Shown: piece after piece, positions 1-12,160 of the stretch
How positions within the stretch are numbered: the first letter of the stretch is position 1
Layout: every line of letters starts with the position of its first letter
Notes under the pieces: generated by a model
The model's input: only the letters and a program-made list of their open reading frames with translations
What the model was told of the DNA's origin: nothing
Database searches by the model: none
Assembly: GCA_015680685.1 (NCBI GenBank)
Contig: MNCI01003683.1
Location: 615,141 to 679,140, forward strand
DNA length: 64,000 nucleotides
DNA from: Gnetum montanum
Lineage: Eukaryota; Streptophyta; Gnetopsida; Gnetales; Gnetaceae
Reading direction: 5' to 3'
Position numbers and translations under genes: made by a program

Positions 1-499
1 GGTAACCATGGATCATCACACTTAAGGGCTAGGGCTTATGAGAGGGAAAATGGGTTTTTCCAAGGTCACCTAGTAATTATGGCTAACCATTCTCCATCAT
101 CACCTACCCTACACTCATATGATCATGATGATTACATGATAAGTTAGCACAAATCTCATGCTCCATAATCCAACATAACTAAAGAAACTAAAACCTTGAA
201 AAATACTGGGAAGAATCAAAGCATTATTGAAATATATAGTATAAAAGAGATTTTATGTAATAGTACTAGGAAATATTATATAAAGAATTATACTCACATT
301 ATTTTCAAATGGTGTTCTGATGACCCAACGCCTAGTAACTCAAAAGACCATAATGATTACTAAAATCATATGCAAAGCAAAAATAAAAACAATATGCCAA
401 GAAAGAAATGATGGAAGTGCAAAGAAAATATGCAAATGTGACTATATACAAATGAAATGCATGGTGAAGAGGAAGAAAACATGCAACTAAGAATCTACT

Positions 500-1107
500 A
501 GGTGTCCACGTGGGGCACTTGAGTAGAAATGCTTTCGATGGAATGCATTAAAATATCTAGGTAACTTATATCCTTGCACATCAACAACCTTGTTTAGATT
601 GGGTCCAATGACATCTTTAACTCTAAATGGGCCTAACCAAATAGGAGAGAACTTACCTTGAAGATTTTCTCAGTCACATGTTCTACCTTTTTCTGAGACT
701 AGGTCTCCTATCTTAAAGACTTCACCAAAGTAATTCCTGTTAAGACATTTTTTAACAATTTGTTGATGCTTAAGATTATGAAAATCAAGATCTAATCTTA
801 ACTTGCGTAACCATTTTCCATAAAGTTTTTTTTTACATATATAAGTTTCAATGATAGGTCTAGGTCTTGGTGGGTCATCAGATATAGCCTTTCTAGGAGA
901 AAGTTCCATGGATGTGTCATTAAAATTTAGCACACCTTCAAATGTTTTAAGAGGTAGGGTCTTATTTATATCTTTATCTTCCCCTAAAGGTGGTGGATTA
1001 CTCAGATGAAATCCATCGTGTTGTTGATAAGGCAAGGTGTCTCCATAGATTTCTTCACCTTCTCTAGAACTTTGATAGGATTGGGTGAAAATTTGCATGA
1101 GAGACAA
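500..1107 (-). pseudogene. gypsy integrase C-terminal fragment
   Basis: The minus-strand frame from 1107 ends with the FKIGDLV motif followed, past a stop, by GKFSPIWLGPFRVKDVIGP and then a PRYFNAFHRKHFY stretch. This is the SH3-like C-terminal part of Ty3/gypsy integrase, which helps bind DNA during integration. The upstream zinc-binding and DDE core domains are absent, and the N-terminal 60 or so residues of the frame match nothing I recognise, so the frame starts at a deletion scar. A stop (about 670) splits the conserved block. It belongs to the same remnant as the protease and gag pieces to its right. Non-functional. Confidence 0.65.
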
Positions 1108-1289
1108 GATTTATTTTTGTAGTTCCACTTACATATTCATTTACAACATGTTTGCTACACTCGGCCTTAATAACCCCAACATAAAGATTAGTGTTTCAAT
1201 CTTCCAAAGATTGATTTCATTGATCCAAGGCTATAACTACTTTTTTGTAAAAGGGTTCTTGAGGTATAGTCATGTATTCAAATTTTCCT

Positions 1290-1700
1290 TTGATAGGGAT
1301 TAATAGCTCTGAGAAATCTAACCTAAAGAAGCCCCCAAACTTGGTTCCAAAAGTCCTAGATAGGAGCACATCATAGGTAGGTGACATGTTAACTACTAGG
1401 ATATCTGTGTTAACATGTGAATGTAGGGTATTGTTTAAGTTGCACTTTCACTCCTTTTAATGACCCTACTATAGGTATGTAGGACCCATCAAGTTGAATC
1501 ACATTTTTTGTTTATGGTATCATTTGTGCTCCTAAATTCTTACATACCTCAAGTGGCATGACATTACCAATTGTTCTAGAATCCATCAAACAATTGTGAA
1601 CATTCTTTCCTAAAATAATTAGAGTTGTTAGGAAAGGAGGTTTTTCATTCTTTCTCATCATGGAATTGTTTACATTTTGTACTAATAATGTGTTAGGACT
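1290..1700 (-). pseudogene. gypsy aspartic protease fragment
   Basis: Minus-strand translation gives a stretch resembling the retropepsin of plant gypsy elements: a LMDSRTIGNVMPLEVC block, where the catalytic Asp-Ser/Thr-Gly triad has decayed to Asp-Ser-Arg, followed by NVIQLDGSYIPIVGSLKGV. The normal role is to cleave the Gag-Pol polyprotein. It lies between the gag remnant at 2.2-3.2 kb and the integrase tail at 0.5-1.1 kb, the expected order for this element, but the following reverse transcriptase is deleted. Stops interrupt it in several places. Confidence 0.6.
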
Positions 1701-2159
1701 TTCTATGAAGTGAATTTGCCATTTGGGGGTTTGGGATTTTTCTTTCTAGGTTTTTGATCTATGAACTATCTCTTAAACCATCTCTTTTATTTCATTAAAT
1801 TGTAAAAGGTCATACATTGAGATGTTAGCTTTGGTTTTCTTTAAATCCTCAACTAGATCGTAAGTCTTAGGTACGTGTTTGAATTCTTGTTGATGTGGAG
1901 TTCTTACAAGTATAGAAGGTGGGTTTGATCATTGTGGAGTGTTTGTTTAGGATGACCCAGTTTGAGTATTTGTGTTGCTTTGACTAGGAGCTCTTCTGTT
2001 TGGAGGAGTGTAAAGGTCATTCCTAGTTTGTTGTTGTGGGTTATTCATAATGTTAATAAGTCATGGTAACAAGCATTATGCAAGTTGGGGACTTACCATA
2101 ACTTGCTCCAATGAAGGCACTTCCTCATTCTCGGCTACATGGGGCATATTAAGGACCAT

Positions 2160-3250
2160 AATAGGGGGCTTCTCATTTTGTTGACTTTAGGTGTTATTTC
2201 CATATAATGCTAAAAACTAGAGACAAGTCTTCTCAGAATGTTGCCTAGTGTTATGGAGATGACAATAATCATCATTGATTGATGAACTAGGCTTTTTAGG
2301 TTGTATAGGATCCTTGTTGTTATTTCTCTTTAATTCAACTACTTCATTGGAAAGTTTTTGAAGTGAAGTTAATATTTAGGTCTTTTAATCTTGAGCTTGA
2401 GTTGTGGGTTCAATAGTATTAGGTACCTTGTTTGAGTTTATGATAGACTAAATTAAGGCCTCCGACTAATCCTCATTGAAACCTATGTTAGATGGTAGGA
2501 ATGGAGAAGATGTGGGACCTTGAAAGTAGTTGTTTGTAGGTTGAGTCATTTGAAGGGGAATGGGAGTTTGGAACATAGTGTTGGTCATTGGGAAAGTTGG
2601 TAGGGGTAGAGGACTATGTTGCATAGGATTACTAACACTCATCATTCCAAATTGAGTTTGAATGCTATTCATAAGGGTGATTTTTTCTAACTCTATAGCT
2701 TTAGCCATTGCTCCCTATATTTCTATTATGTTGGGGGTCGGATTTGATGGCATAACCAAAGAATGGGTCAATGGTAGAGAGGTAAAAGTTGAGGATACCA
2801 TCGGGTTATAAACACATCTCGTTTGGCACATAGGCAAGTTTATGAAGGAATCTTAGATTATAATCCCTAACATTTTCCCCAGGTAGCTTTCTTAAGCTAG
2901 TGAAATTGCTAGATGCTATGGTAGGGCTTGTGAATTTGTCAAATTGAGTCAAAAACTTATTTTTGAACTCCTGCCATGAGTTAATGGAGGCATTAGGGAG
3001 TATTAGAAACCATTAGGTTTCTTTCGTTCTGAAAGTTATCACAAATACTCTACATGCCACATCATTTTGGACAATGTTGTGGATGCTTAGTAAGGTTTCA
3101 AAACATTGTATATGTTGGTAGGCATCACTAGTAAGGGTTGTGGGATCGAAAAACAAATTTATATTTTTAAGTGATTTTGGGATATCATGGTAATTAGTGA
3201 AGTTGAAAGGGTTGTTGATCAAGGCAGTTGGGGGTTGATTGGCTAGCATC
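2160..3250 (-). pseudogene. gypsy gag (capsid) remnant
   Basis: The minus-strand frame beginning at 3249 reads as a Retrotrans_gag-like capsid region. After a stop near 3013 the match continues with a WQEFKNKFLTQF-type motif and then LRKLPGENVRDYNLRF, both typical of gypsy capsid proteins. A second open piece (2466-2708) is Met/Pro/Gln-rich, like the C-terminal linker of many plant gags. Normally this protein forms the virus-like particle. No intact zinc knuckle is visible. The 5' LTR and leader lie to its right. Several stops and frameshifts make it a pseudogene. Confidence 0.6.
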
Positions 3251-3485
3251 TTAGTCTGAGTTCTCCTAGGGAAAAAAAAGCTTGGGAAACATGATGCTCA
3301 TCATTTCCTTAATGCAAAGAGACGAGTGACTGGTCAGTTAGAAGTAGAGGAGAGTTCACTCATAAAATAGAACTATAAAATATAATTGTTAAAATGAAAC
3401 TATAAAGTTGCATAAAAAGAAAAGAAAATATTGAGATAATATTTTTTTGGTAAAGAAAGAAAACTCTAAAATATGCTATATATTT

Positions 3486-3487
<2 letters not shown>

Positions 3488-3517
<30 letters not shown>
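3488..3517. repeat. (AT)n microsatellite
   Basis: Uninterrupted AT dinucleotide run within the leader of the left gypsy remnant. Confidence 0.95.
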
Positions 3518-3521
<4 letters not shown>

Positions 3522-4364
3522 GAAAAAAGAAAAATAAATGTATAAAATTGCAATACTTATAAAATTAAAAGGGGAAATAGTAAAATGCAAGATTTTAGAA
3601 AATAAACTTAAAATTGCATAATCAAATAAAACCACCTTACCTAACCTAGGACTAAGGTAAGGACCACCAAAACACAAATTCAAAAATGGGATTGGGAAAC
3701 AAGGATTAAAAAAAAAACAACAACAACAAAAAAAGATTAAAGAAAAATGGGTGATGAGACTTGAAAGTTTTCAAGAAATGAAATTTTGAGAACAAGAAAT
3801 AAAGAGCCCAAAAATTATTTAAAAAGATTTTTCAAGGCAATGGCTGAAAATAAATATTTTAAATTAAACAAGTTTGAAATAAGGAAAATGAAATTTTTAG
3901 GGAATAGAATAGAATAGGGACTAAAAAAGGACAAAAAATAGATATTTCAGAAAATGAGATAACAATGGATAGAAAAATGACAAGAAAATCTGATAAACAA
4001 AAGGTAGGAAAAAGGCCCTCCTTCTAGTGCCAAAAAGGTGTTGATGCATAAATTTTGGTCCCACCAACACCAGGAAAGAAAACTTGTTTTAGGAGACTAT
4101 TGCCTAGGGTGCCTCCTATATGGGTACGAAAACCCAGGAATAGTCTCAGCTAGAGAGGGATATGTGACCTTTTGAAAATAGTAAACCAAACTAAACAAAT
4201 CAAGATTTAAAGTGAATGAATCTAAATTTTAATTAAATAATTGTCTCGAATTTGAGAATATAATAAGTAATTAAAAGAAATGAATTTTCCCTGGTCTTGC
4301 TGACACTATCGATTCATGAGTGCCGATGGTATCCACTGTTGAGTAAGAAGACTACAATCACTGC

Positions 4365-4368
4365 AAGA

Positions 4369-4408
<40 letters not shown>

Positions 4409-4420
4409 AAGAAAGAAAGA
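4365..4420. repeat. (GA)n/(GAAA)n microsatellite
   Basis: GA dinucleotides grading into GAAA units, inside the 4039-5267 LTR. Confidence 0.9.
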
Positions 4421-4988
4421 CTACCCACCATAGTTCACACAGGGTAGCAATTGCAATCCTTAAAGCCTATTGATGTCTGCCACCTTTTGTGCATTGCTGT
4501 AGAGAGAAAGATCATCCACCTACATCTACACCACCGAGACAAGCTACCGCCCAAAGAAAACCACACATCTCACGTCCTACCCATGGGCTACACTGCCTAT
4601 GTTGTTGTAGACAAAAAGAAGAGAGAAAGAGAACCTTCCTACCATCACTAAGAAGACCCACAAGGATCCGATTTTGAACCACTAGTTGCTTCTTTGGACC
4701 CTCGTCAAAGATCAGGAAGCCTGTAAACAAAAGAAAAGAAAGGAGGAAACTATTGCTTAGTGGAGAGGAAGCTCTCCTCAATACTGATTGAAAGAGCCCT
4801 TTAGGACTAATGGATAGAGCCCTTTTATGATTCATCGATGCCAAGAGCCCTTTTTGATTCCTCCTGGTTTTATAGCCACTATGACCATCCATAATGATCC
4901 CTACATTTCATGTAACGGCTACAAAAACTGCCACCACTTCTTGTGTAATAATTCTCACGTTCTCCAATTAAGTGCCCACTTATGTTCA

Positions 4989-5148
4989 TAACTTCTAAAA
5001 TTTCTACCACTAATGACTGTAACCACTATAACTTTTGAAACATTTGCCACTAATGTCTGTAACCATCATAACTTTCAAAATGTCTACCACTAATGACTGT
5101 AACCACTGTAACTTCCGAAACGTCTGCCACTAATGACCGTAACCGTCA
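4989..5148. repeat. 40-bp tandem repeat, 4 copies
   Basis: Four consecutive 40-base units start at 4989, 5029, 5069 and 5109. All share TAACTT at the start and CCACTAATG in the middle. They lie near the U3 end of the LTR when it is read on the minus strand, where enhancer repeats are often found; that role is inference. Confidence 0.9.
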
Positions 5149-5417
5149 TCATTAATGACTACCACCCAATACTTTAAATGCCCACTACTTGCATGGTTAA
5201 TAAGAGAGAGAGATAGAGGCATTGATAATCATGGGCCCATGAGAGCATGGGAGTGTTTTCATCAACAATGGCATAGTTTGAAAAATCTATCATTAATCAT
5301 AAGGTTGCCATATATTGCAATGCAATATTGAAGTGATTCAAAATTAGATCAAGCATTGAATTTAATAAATAGTGCAATATTTTTATTGAATTTTTAAGCT
5401 AACTATTTTGTTTATTA

Positions 5418-5823
5418 CTAATTCTGATGCTAATAGAAAAGTGGCCTCCATATTCATTGATGCTTATATGTGTTGGCATAACATGTTTTTGCATTGGCAT
5501 TGTGTGGTGTCCACATCTAAAGGGGGTTTTTGATCATTTATTTTTAAAATTTTCTCTCATGGTAACCAATTCCATGGCCTATAAATTTTTTCTTGATGGG
5601 AGAATAAAGGCACCATGAATTATAGCACGATTGTAATTCAAGTCCCTTTCATAGATGCCTGAGGTTGCATACACCATCATTGTAGAGCGTCGGTGTGAAA
5701 AAAGAATCTGAATGCCAAAATTAATTGAAGGTGTCAATGGTTGGAGGTTAGTTCCATTTATTTCCATATTCTATACTTTGATTACTTGTGCAATCTGATT
5801 TTCTACACAATTATTTTCTTATA
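5418..5823 (+). repeat. copia 5' LTR
   Basis: Closely similar to 11272-11680 from GTGGCCTCCATAT onward. The left edge is blurred by mutation, so 5418 is approximate. It ends just before the TTTGGTATCAGAGC primer site. Confidence 0.8.
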
Positions 5824-5825
5824 TT

Positions 5826-5837
5826 TGGTATCAGAGC
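5826..5837 (+). other. primer binding site (initiator Met tRNA type)
   Basis: TGGTATCAGAGC is the standard plant copia primer site, two bases after the LTR end. Confidence 0.9.
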
Positions 5838-6849
5838 ATTAGATCTTTGTCTTGATGCAGTTTTTGACAAGGGTGCAATCTAGAGACAATGTTTTAATAT
5901 TTCTGCGCATAGCTATATTTTTGTGATTTATCTATGCATCGTGATTTTTCAAAATATTGTGTTGTAAGTTGTATCAGAGTGCAGGGAATCTAGTAAAAAT
6001 TCTTCAATAAGGATTAACTCAAGTACAAGTTCAACCTCCCTAGGAAACATTTCCCTTAGCGTGACACATACAACATTAGTGAAGTTTTGTATAGGGTTTT
6101 GGCAAAGGAATCGCACCCACCAATTTGATATGCATACATTAAATATACTTAAGGAAAGATCCTGTGCACATGTCATGGAAACACAAAGTAGTTGTAACCC
6201 GAATTTTAAAGGTGTCATTTTTCCAAAAGCATGAAGTTATATGTTTTGATAAAGTTATACATCCATCATGTATTTTTCCTAGGGTTATATGCATCAAGTC
6301 ATTCAATATTTTTGATAAAGTGGTAATAATTGGATATGCATAAAGTTGTTCAATATTTTGATAAAATTATGTTTATACCATGTTGAATTTGGTACTTTAT
6401 CACTTTTATGCATATTTTTGTATATGTATGCATCATTTTCTACATATGAATTATAACTAGTGATCTATATAATTTTGTATTATTAGAGAGTAGCTATAGC
6501 ATCTTTCATTATGCAAAATTATGTACTAAGAGCTTTTGGATCACATATGGTAGACAGCATTAAAAATTATGATTAATCATTTGTAATATGATGAATTTTA
6601 TTCCACAGGAATTTTTATTATATTTAATATGATTAATTAGGATGATATGTTAAATTTTTTTCTTAATTTTCCCATAGGGATTAAGAAAACAAATATAATT
6701 TAATAGTTTCATTGAAAAGATACATGAATTTGTTTGAATTAAAATTTAGCCCATAGGCAATTTTATGTCATTTGATTCATATTTTTCATAATTTACATTG
6801 GTAAACATGTCTTATGATATTTTAACCTCAAATTTACTAACATAAGCAT

Positions 6850-7660
6850 GTTTAATTATGTAGATGTACAACATGTAAGCTACTTTGATTTTAAATGTGA
6901 CATTCTTGAATTAAAGGGTGATAATTATAAGGTGTGGATGGAGAGAATTCTTCTTCATTTAGGCTAGATGGACATTGATTATGTTATCCGTAAGGATGAA
7001 TCACTTTTCATTACAGCAATCAACCATCCAGATGATATTGGTAATTATGAAAAATAAGAGCAATCTAATCACCTTTGTGTCATGTTCATAAAAATCAAGA
7101 TCTCGATTGGTATGCATGGTTCACTGGAACAATGTAACAATGTGTGCGCTTTGTTAAAGGTCATTGATGAACAATTTGAGTCATCAGACAAGATGTTGAC
7201 AAGCACCTTGATAATGAAGTTTTTATCCATGAAGCTCACTAAAATTCATTGTGTGCATGAGTACATCATGCAAATGAGGGATATAGCAGCTCAACTCAAA
7301 ACACTTGAGGTTGAGATGTCAAAATGTTTCCTTGTGCACTATATCTTAAACATGCTCCCACTATAGTATGGAACCTTTAAGATTTCTTGTAATACACATA
7401 AGGACAAATGGTCAATCAATGAACTAATAACCATGTGTGTGCAAGAAGAGAGGAGACTTGCTATGGAAGCAAAAGAGAGTGTGCATCTAGCTACACAAGG
7501 AAAAACAAAGAATAAGCCAAAGAAGGTCAGATTGCCTACACAAGCTAATATTAAGAAGGAATCCAGATGTTTTTTCTGCAAAAAGAAAGGGCACATGAAG
7601 AAGGATTGTTCTAAATATCAGAAATGGCTTGAAAAGAAAGGTACTCAACTCTTGCTTGTT
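6850..7660 (+). pseudogene. copia gag remnant with CCHC zinc knuckle
   Basis: Reading from about 6884, the translation gives LKGDNYKVWMERILLHLG, the typical start region of copia Gag (UBN2/DUF4219 type). Past stops it continues in the open piece from 7082 (LKVIDEQFESSDKML, then a VHEYIMQMRDIAAQLK helix). After another stop near 7366 it resumes at 7433 with the linker and a CCHC knuckle, CFFCKKKGHMKKDC, with all four ligands present. Gag would form the particle and bind element RNA. Protease follows in the same frame. At least three in-frame stops kill it. Confidence 0.85.
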
Positions 7661-7679
7661 TGTTTTGAATCTAATATGG

Positions 7680-7990
7680 TTGATGTTGGCCATGACACAT
7701 GGTGGATTGACTCCGGTTCTACAATCCATGTTACCAATTCCTTGCAGAGGGTGCAAAACCNCGGTTCTACAATCCATGTTACCAATTCCTTGCAGAGGGT
7801 GCAAAACCTAAGGAAGCCAGTGGGAAGTGAGTTATGCATCTATTCAGGCAACAAGATGTGCTCACATGTGAAGGCAATCGAAACATGCAAATTATTTTTA
7901 AGTAGTGGTTTTGTTTTAGAGTTGGAAAAGACATTTTATATTCCTAGTTTTTCAAGGAATTTAGTTTTTGTTTCAAGCCTAATATAATTG
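7680..7990 (+). pseudogene. copia protease remnant (contains an assembly N)
   Basis: The motif WWIDSGSTIHVTN (about 7701-7740) is the copia retropepsin active site with Asp-Ser-Gly intact. It is followed by a FYIPSFSRNLVFVSSL block near the domain end. The single N at 7761 with a 47-base exact repeat on each side makes the apparent 16-residue duplication of the active-site region an assembly artefact. The frame closes at about 7985. The domain normally cleaves the polyprotein. Confidence 0.8.
7761..7761. other. assembly N between exact 47-bp repeats
   Basis: Bases 7714-7760 and 7762-7808 are identical around one N. This looks like two overlapping contigs joined without merging. Confidence 0.85.
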
Positions 7991-8139
7991 GAATTTTCCT
8001 TTAATTTTTCAAATACTATATTTAGGCTACATTATAGATCTGAACTTATTGGAAATGGTACATTAACAGATGGTCTTTTCAACATTAATTTACAAAAGAA
8101 AACTTCTTATACTTCTATGCATGTTCATGCTAGCATTAA

Positions 8140-9180
8140 GATATGTGTTATGAATGATGAATCCTCTATGTTGTGGCATCGTAGATTAGGACAAGAGATT
8201 AGTAAATGATGGAGTACTTAGTACTTTAGACTTTTTGTGTGGACTACATAAAGGGAAAGTAGACCAATATGTCAAAGAAAGGTGGCAAGAGAAGTTTAGA
8301 CATATTAGAGATCATACATACAGATATTTGTAGTCCAAATATGGATGCGTATGGTCAAAAGTATTTCATTACCTTTATTGATGATTACTCATGATATATG
8401 TATCTCTACCTACTTCATGACAAGATCGAAGCTTTAGATGCCTTTAAGGTGTTTAAGGGTAAAGTAGAGAAAAAATGCAGTAAGCAAATAAAGTTAGTGA
8501 GATCTGCTAGAGGTGGTGAATACTATGGTAGACAGACTGATGATGGACAAGCACTTGGTCCATTTGCTAAGTTTTTTTAAGAGCATGGAATTGTTGCCCA
8601 GTACACTATGCCTAGTTCTCCAAACTAAAATGGTGTGGCAAAAAGAAGAAACTGAACATTATTAGACATGGTGCATAGTATGCTTAGCAACTCCAAGCTT
8701 CCTAAGTTCTTATGGACTAAAGCTCTTAAGATGGTAGTGTATATATTAAATTGAGTTCCAACCAAGGTGATCTCAAAGATACCATTTGAATTATGGAAAG
8801 GTTGAAAACTAAGTTTGTGACATATATGCATTTGGGGATGCTCATTTGAAGTAAGAGTCTATAATCCACAAGAAAAGAAGCTAGACACAAAGACCATAAG
8901 TGGGTATTTCATTGGATATGCTAAATGGTCTAAGGAATACAGATTTTATTACCCATCACATACTACTAGGTTTGTTGAATTAAGGAATGCTAAATTTCTT
9001 GAGAACAACTTGATTAGTGGGAGTAATAGATCTTGGAACATTTTTCCTAATATAGATCATACATACACTCAACCCACCACTTCAAATGATAAACTAATTG
9101 TTGTGCACAATACATCTAGAGCACAAATGCATAATGAACAATAACTAGTCATTGCAGTTCCACAAACTGTTGATCAAGAA
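8140..9180 (+). pseudogene. copia integrase remnant
   Basis: Pieces in order: LWHRRLGQ, the pre-integrase HHCC start (about 8173); IHTDICSPN and YFITFIDDYS around the first catalytic Asp residues (8320-8395); VRSARGGEYYG with the second acidic position degenerate (about 8500); and GIVAQYTMPSSPN followed by an asparagine-glycine block (about 8590-8640) where the DDE Glu region has decayed. The KLDTKTISGYFIGYA block marks the C-terminal part. Normal role: insertion of cDNA into the genome. Stops and frameshifts occur throughout. Confidence 0.8.
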
Positions 9181-9248
9181 GTAGTAGATCTAGCTAAACA
9201 AAAAATACTAGAACCTATTGAATAGCCTGTTGAACATCATGATCCTCA

Positions 9249-9249
9249 N
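9249..9249. other. assembly N between exact 49-bp repeats
   Basis: Bases 9200-9248 and 9251-9299 are identical around NG. Same artefact type as at 7761. Confidence 0.85.
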
Positions 9250-9299
9250 GAAAAAATACTAGAACCTATTGAATAGCCTGTTGAACATCATGATCCTCA

Positions 9300-10980
9300 A
9301 GAGAATGATGAACCAACATTAAGAAGATCTACTAGAATAAGGCAATCAGTGCTTCCTAGTGACTATATGGTGTATCTACGAGAGTCTGACTACAACATAG
9401 CAACTGAAAATGATCTTGAAACATTTTCACAAGCCATGAGTTGTAAGGAATCTAACTTGTGATATGATGTCATGAAAGATGATATGAACTCTATGTCATC
9501 TAATGGAGTTTGGGACCTTGTCAAGTTGCCTGATGGTGTAAAAGCCATTGGATGCAAATGGGTCTTCAAGACTAAGAAAGACTCATTGTGCAACATTAAA
9601 AGATATAAGGCCAGAATTTTCACTAAAGGGTTCACTCAGAAAGAGGGAATAGATTACAAAGAGACCTTTTCTCCTGTATCTAAGAAGAACTCCCTTCGTA
9701 TTATCATGGCATCGGTTCCCTATTTTAATCTTGAATTACATCACATGGATGTGAAAATAGAATTCCTTAATGGTGATCTAGAGGAAGAGATTTATATGAA
9801 ACAACCTGCAGGATTTTCCTCTAGTGATGGTGAGCAATTGGTATGCAAGCTCAAGAAATCAATATATGGATTGAAATAGGCCTCTCATCAATGGTACTTA
9901 AAATTCCATGATATCATCACCTCAATTGATTTTGAAGAAAACATCATGGATCAATGTCTATACCAAAAGGTTAGTGGGACCAAAATTTGTTTCCTTATTC
10001 CATATGTGGACAATATCCTTCTCGCAACCAATAATAGTGGATTTCTATACGAGGTGAAACATTTTCTCTCTAAGAATTTTGACATAAAGGATCTAGCTGA
10101 GGCATCTTATGTCATTGGCATTCAGATCCATAGGAAAAATCTAGATGTATTCTAAGTCTATCACAGGAAACCTATATCAATAAAATTTTAGAGAGGTTTC
10201 AGATGAAAGATTGTTCACCAAGTACAACACCCATTATGAAGGGTGACAAGTTCAATTTGAGCCAGTGCCCTAGGAATGATTTAGAGAAGAGTTAGATGAG
10301 CAACATTTCGTATGCTTTAGCTATTAGAAGCCTTATGTCTACTCAGGTCTGCACAAGACCTAACATTGCATTTGTTGTGGGAATGTTGGTTAGATAGCAG
10401 AGTAATCCAAGTATTGACCACTAAAGGGCTACAAAGAAAGTGATGAGGTACCTTCAAGGTACAAAAAACTACATGCTTATGTATAAACAAACTGACTCCT
10501 TGAAGGTGACTGACTACTCCGATTTAGACTTTGCTAGCTATGTTGATTTATGGAAATCGACATATGGTTACAATTTTATGCTAGCTACAGGGGCTATATC
10601 CTAAAGAAGTGGAAAGCAAACCTTGATTGCTACTTCCACAATGGAGGCAGAGTTCATTTCTTGTTTTGAGGCTACTTCACATGGTATATGATTAAAAAGT
10701 TTCATAACAAGGCTTAGACTTGTGGATTCTATATCTAGGCCATTAAGAATGTTTTGTGACAATTCAACTGATGTCTTTATGGCTAAGAATAATAAGAGTT
10801 GTAGTTGAAGTAAACACATTGACATAAAGTATTTAGCCATAAGGGAACGCATTAAGGAAAACAAAGTGGTCATTGCACATATAAGCACTGAATTAATGAT
10901 AGCTGATCCTTTGATAAAAGAAATGCCATGGAAGTCATTTAGGAATCATGTAATTCAAATGCAATTTGATTCCATAATGT
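9300..10980 (+). pseudogene. copia reverse transcriptase and RNase H remnant
   Basis: Starts with the RRSTRIRQ linker, then RT: WDLVKLPDGVKAIGCKWVFK and RYKARIFTKGFTQKEGIDY (9508-9660), HHMDVKIEFLNGDLEEEIYM (9739-9798), and the catalytic box degraded to YVDNI (about 10006) in place of YVDDI. RNase H follows, with TMEAEFISCFEATSHG (about 10637) and KHIDIKYLAIRERIKE (about 10815). Together these would copy element RNA into cDNA. Stops at about 9421, 9460, 9879 and 10155, and Asp to Asn in the active site, show it is dead. The 3' purine tract and LTR follow. Confidence 0.9.
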
Positions 10981-11271
10981 AATTTGTTGTATGTACAACT
11001 TATAGTCTTAATAAAACTCTTATTTAGTTATACTATTTTCTCATATGGTTTGTGCATATAGTTATTAGAGAAAATACACATATAACAGGGCCTAGAATGA
11101 ACATTGGGTTTATTCATAAAGTTACATCACCATAGAAGGACTTACATTTGATAGATGATGCATTGTAATACATGGAAGATAATACTCACATTAAGAAGAA
11201 TTATCACTATAATTCATGCATTTATTTCCTGAACTCTAGACTTGATTAAATATGGAGACCAAGTGGAAGAT

Positions 11272-11680
11272 TGTAACGCATGTTTATGTGTTGAAGTGGC
11301 CTCCATATCTATTGATGCTTATACGTGTTGGCATAACATGTTTTTGCATTGGTATTGGGGTGGCGTCCACATCCGAATGGGATTTTGTGTCTCTTATTTT
11401 TCAAATTTTCTCTCATGGTAACCGATTCCATGGCCTATAAATTCATTCTTGATGAAAGAACCAAAGCACCACAAATTACAGCATGATTATAGTTCAAGTC
11501 CCTTTCACAGATGCTTAGAGGTTGCATATATCATTGTTGTAGAGCACCGATGTGAAAGAAGAATCTGAACACCAAAATTAATCGAAGGCCTCAATGGTTG
11601 GAGGTTAGTTCCATTTGCTTCCATATGTTGTACTTTGATTACTTGTGCAATCTGGTTTTCTACACAATTATTTTCTTACA
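11272..11680 (+). repeat. copia 3' LTR
   Basis: Begins TGTAACGC directly after the purine tract and ends ...TTCTTACA. Closely similar to 5418-5823. Confidence 0.85.
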
Positions 11681-11889
11681 TGATTTTCCACTTGAAGTAA
11701 GCTCTTAAATGAAAAAAAATTTGAAAATGCAACTATCAACATAGGTAAATATAACTACTCTATTTTGCTATTATTGACTATTTTAATCTGATTCTTACAT
11801 CGATTTATTCATATTTTTTTCAATCCCATTTATAAAAATAGTTACTGATTGGATCCAATTTTTCAATCGATGATTCATGGTAGTCTCAA

Positions 11890-12160
11890 ACCTTGGCTAG
11901 TCAACCTCATGATAGCTACCCTTGCAAGGCTAAGATACTAAGATACTGTCAAACCTCAACTACCCTCATTCATGGCAACTATCCTTGTCAGCCTCAATTA
12001 CAGTCAACCTCAACTACCCTCATTCAGCCTCAATTACAGTCTAAAACCTCAACAATCCTCATTCATGTCACCTCAACAATCCTCATTCATGTCATGTCAG
12101 CCACCCTCATTCATGCAAGTGTCAAACCTCAAGTACCCTCATTCATGGCAGCCACGTTCG
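11890..12160 (+). repeat. degenerate ~22-bp minisatellite (CCTCAACTACCCTCATTCATG type)
   Basis: Units built on CCTCAA-(C/T)-TACCCTCATTCATG recur about eight times with variable spacing, and weaker relatives recur at 13087-13200. One frame (from 11972) reads through as Pro/Gln/Ser-Phe-Met repeats such as PQQSSFMSPQQSSFM, so it may be a scrap of a proline-rich coding repeat. No start context, splice sites or homology support a gene. Confidence 0.6.

Larger units (their letters stand above)
1..5267 (-). mobile_element. Ty3/gypsy LTR retrotransposon remnant, cut by window edge
   Basis: Read on the minus strand, the order is LTR (4039-5267), leader (about 3260-4038), gag (about 2160-3250), protease (about 1290-1700) and an integrase C-terminal piece (about 500-1107). 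Reverse transcriptase, RNase H and the integrase core are missing between protease and integrase tail, so this is an internally deleted copy. The second LTR would lie left of base 1. The 780-base leader holds an (AT)n run and A-rich DNA and no coding signal that I can see. All frames carry stops. Bases 1-500 would be the region downstream of integrase; I see no gene there. Confidence 0.8.
4039..5267 (-). repeat. gypsy LTR, 1229 bp (5' LTR of the minus-strand element)
   Basis: The block is bounded by the inverted termini TGTTGATG and CATCAACA, the expected TG...CA LTR ends. Just outside its left end, a primer-binding-site-like stretch TGGCACTAGAAGGAGGG lies on the minus strand at about 4016-4032. 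A GA microsatellite and a four-copy 40-bp tandem repeat lie inside it. The partner LTR is outside the window, so boundaries rest on the termini alone. Confidence 0.7.
5418..11680 (+). mobile_element. Ty1/copia LTR retrotransposon, full length but decayed
   Basis: Two LTRs of about 400 bases (about 5418-5823 and 11272-11680) flank gag, protease, integrase, reverse transcriptase and RNase H remnants in copia order. A primer site, TGGTATCAGAGC (5826-5837), complementary to the 3' end of initiator Met tRNA, follows the left LTR. A purine tract, ACCAAGTGGAAGAT, precedes the right one. I could not find a clean target-site duplication. Many in-frame stops make it non-autonomous. Bases 5838-6850 are an AT-rich leader with no gene that I can see. 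Confidence 0.9.

Noticed and set aside
4451..4892. Short frames on both strands within the left gypsy LTR
   Set aside because: They lie in an LTR, overlap each other on opposite strands, and have no recognisable motif.
7714..7808. Apparent duplication of the copia protease active site
   Set aside because: The two copies are identical and separated by a single N, so this is an assembly join.
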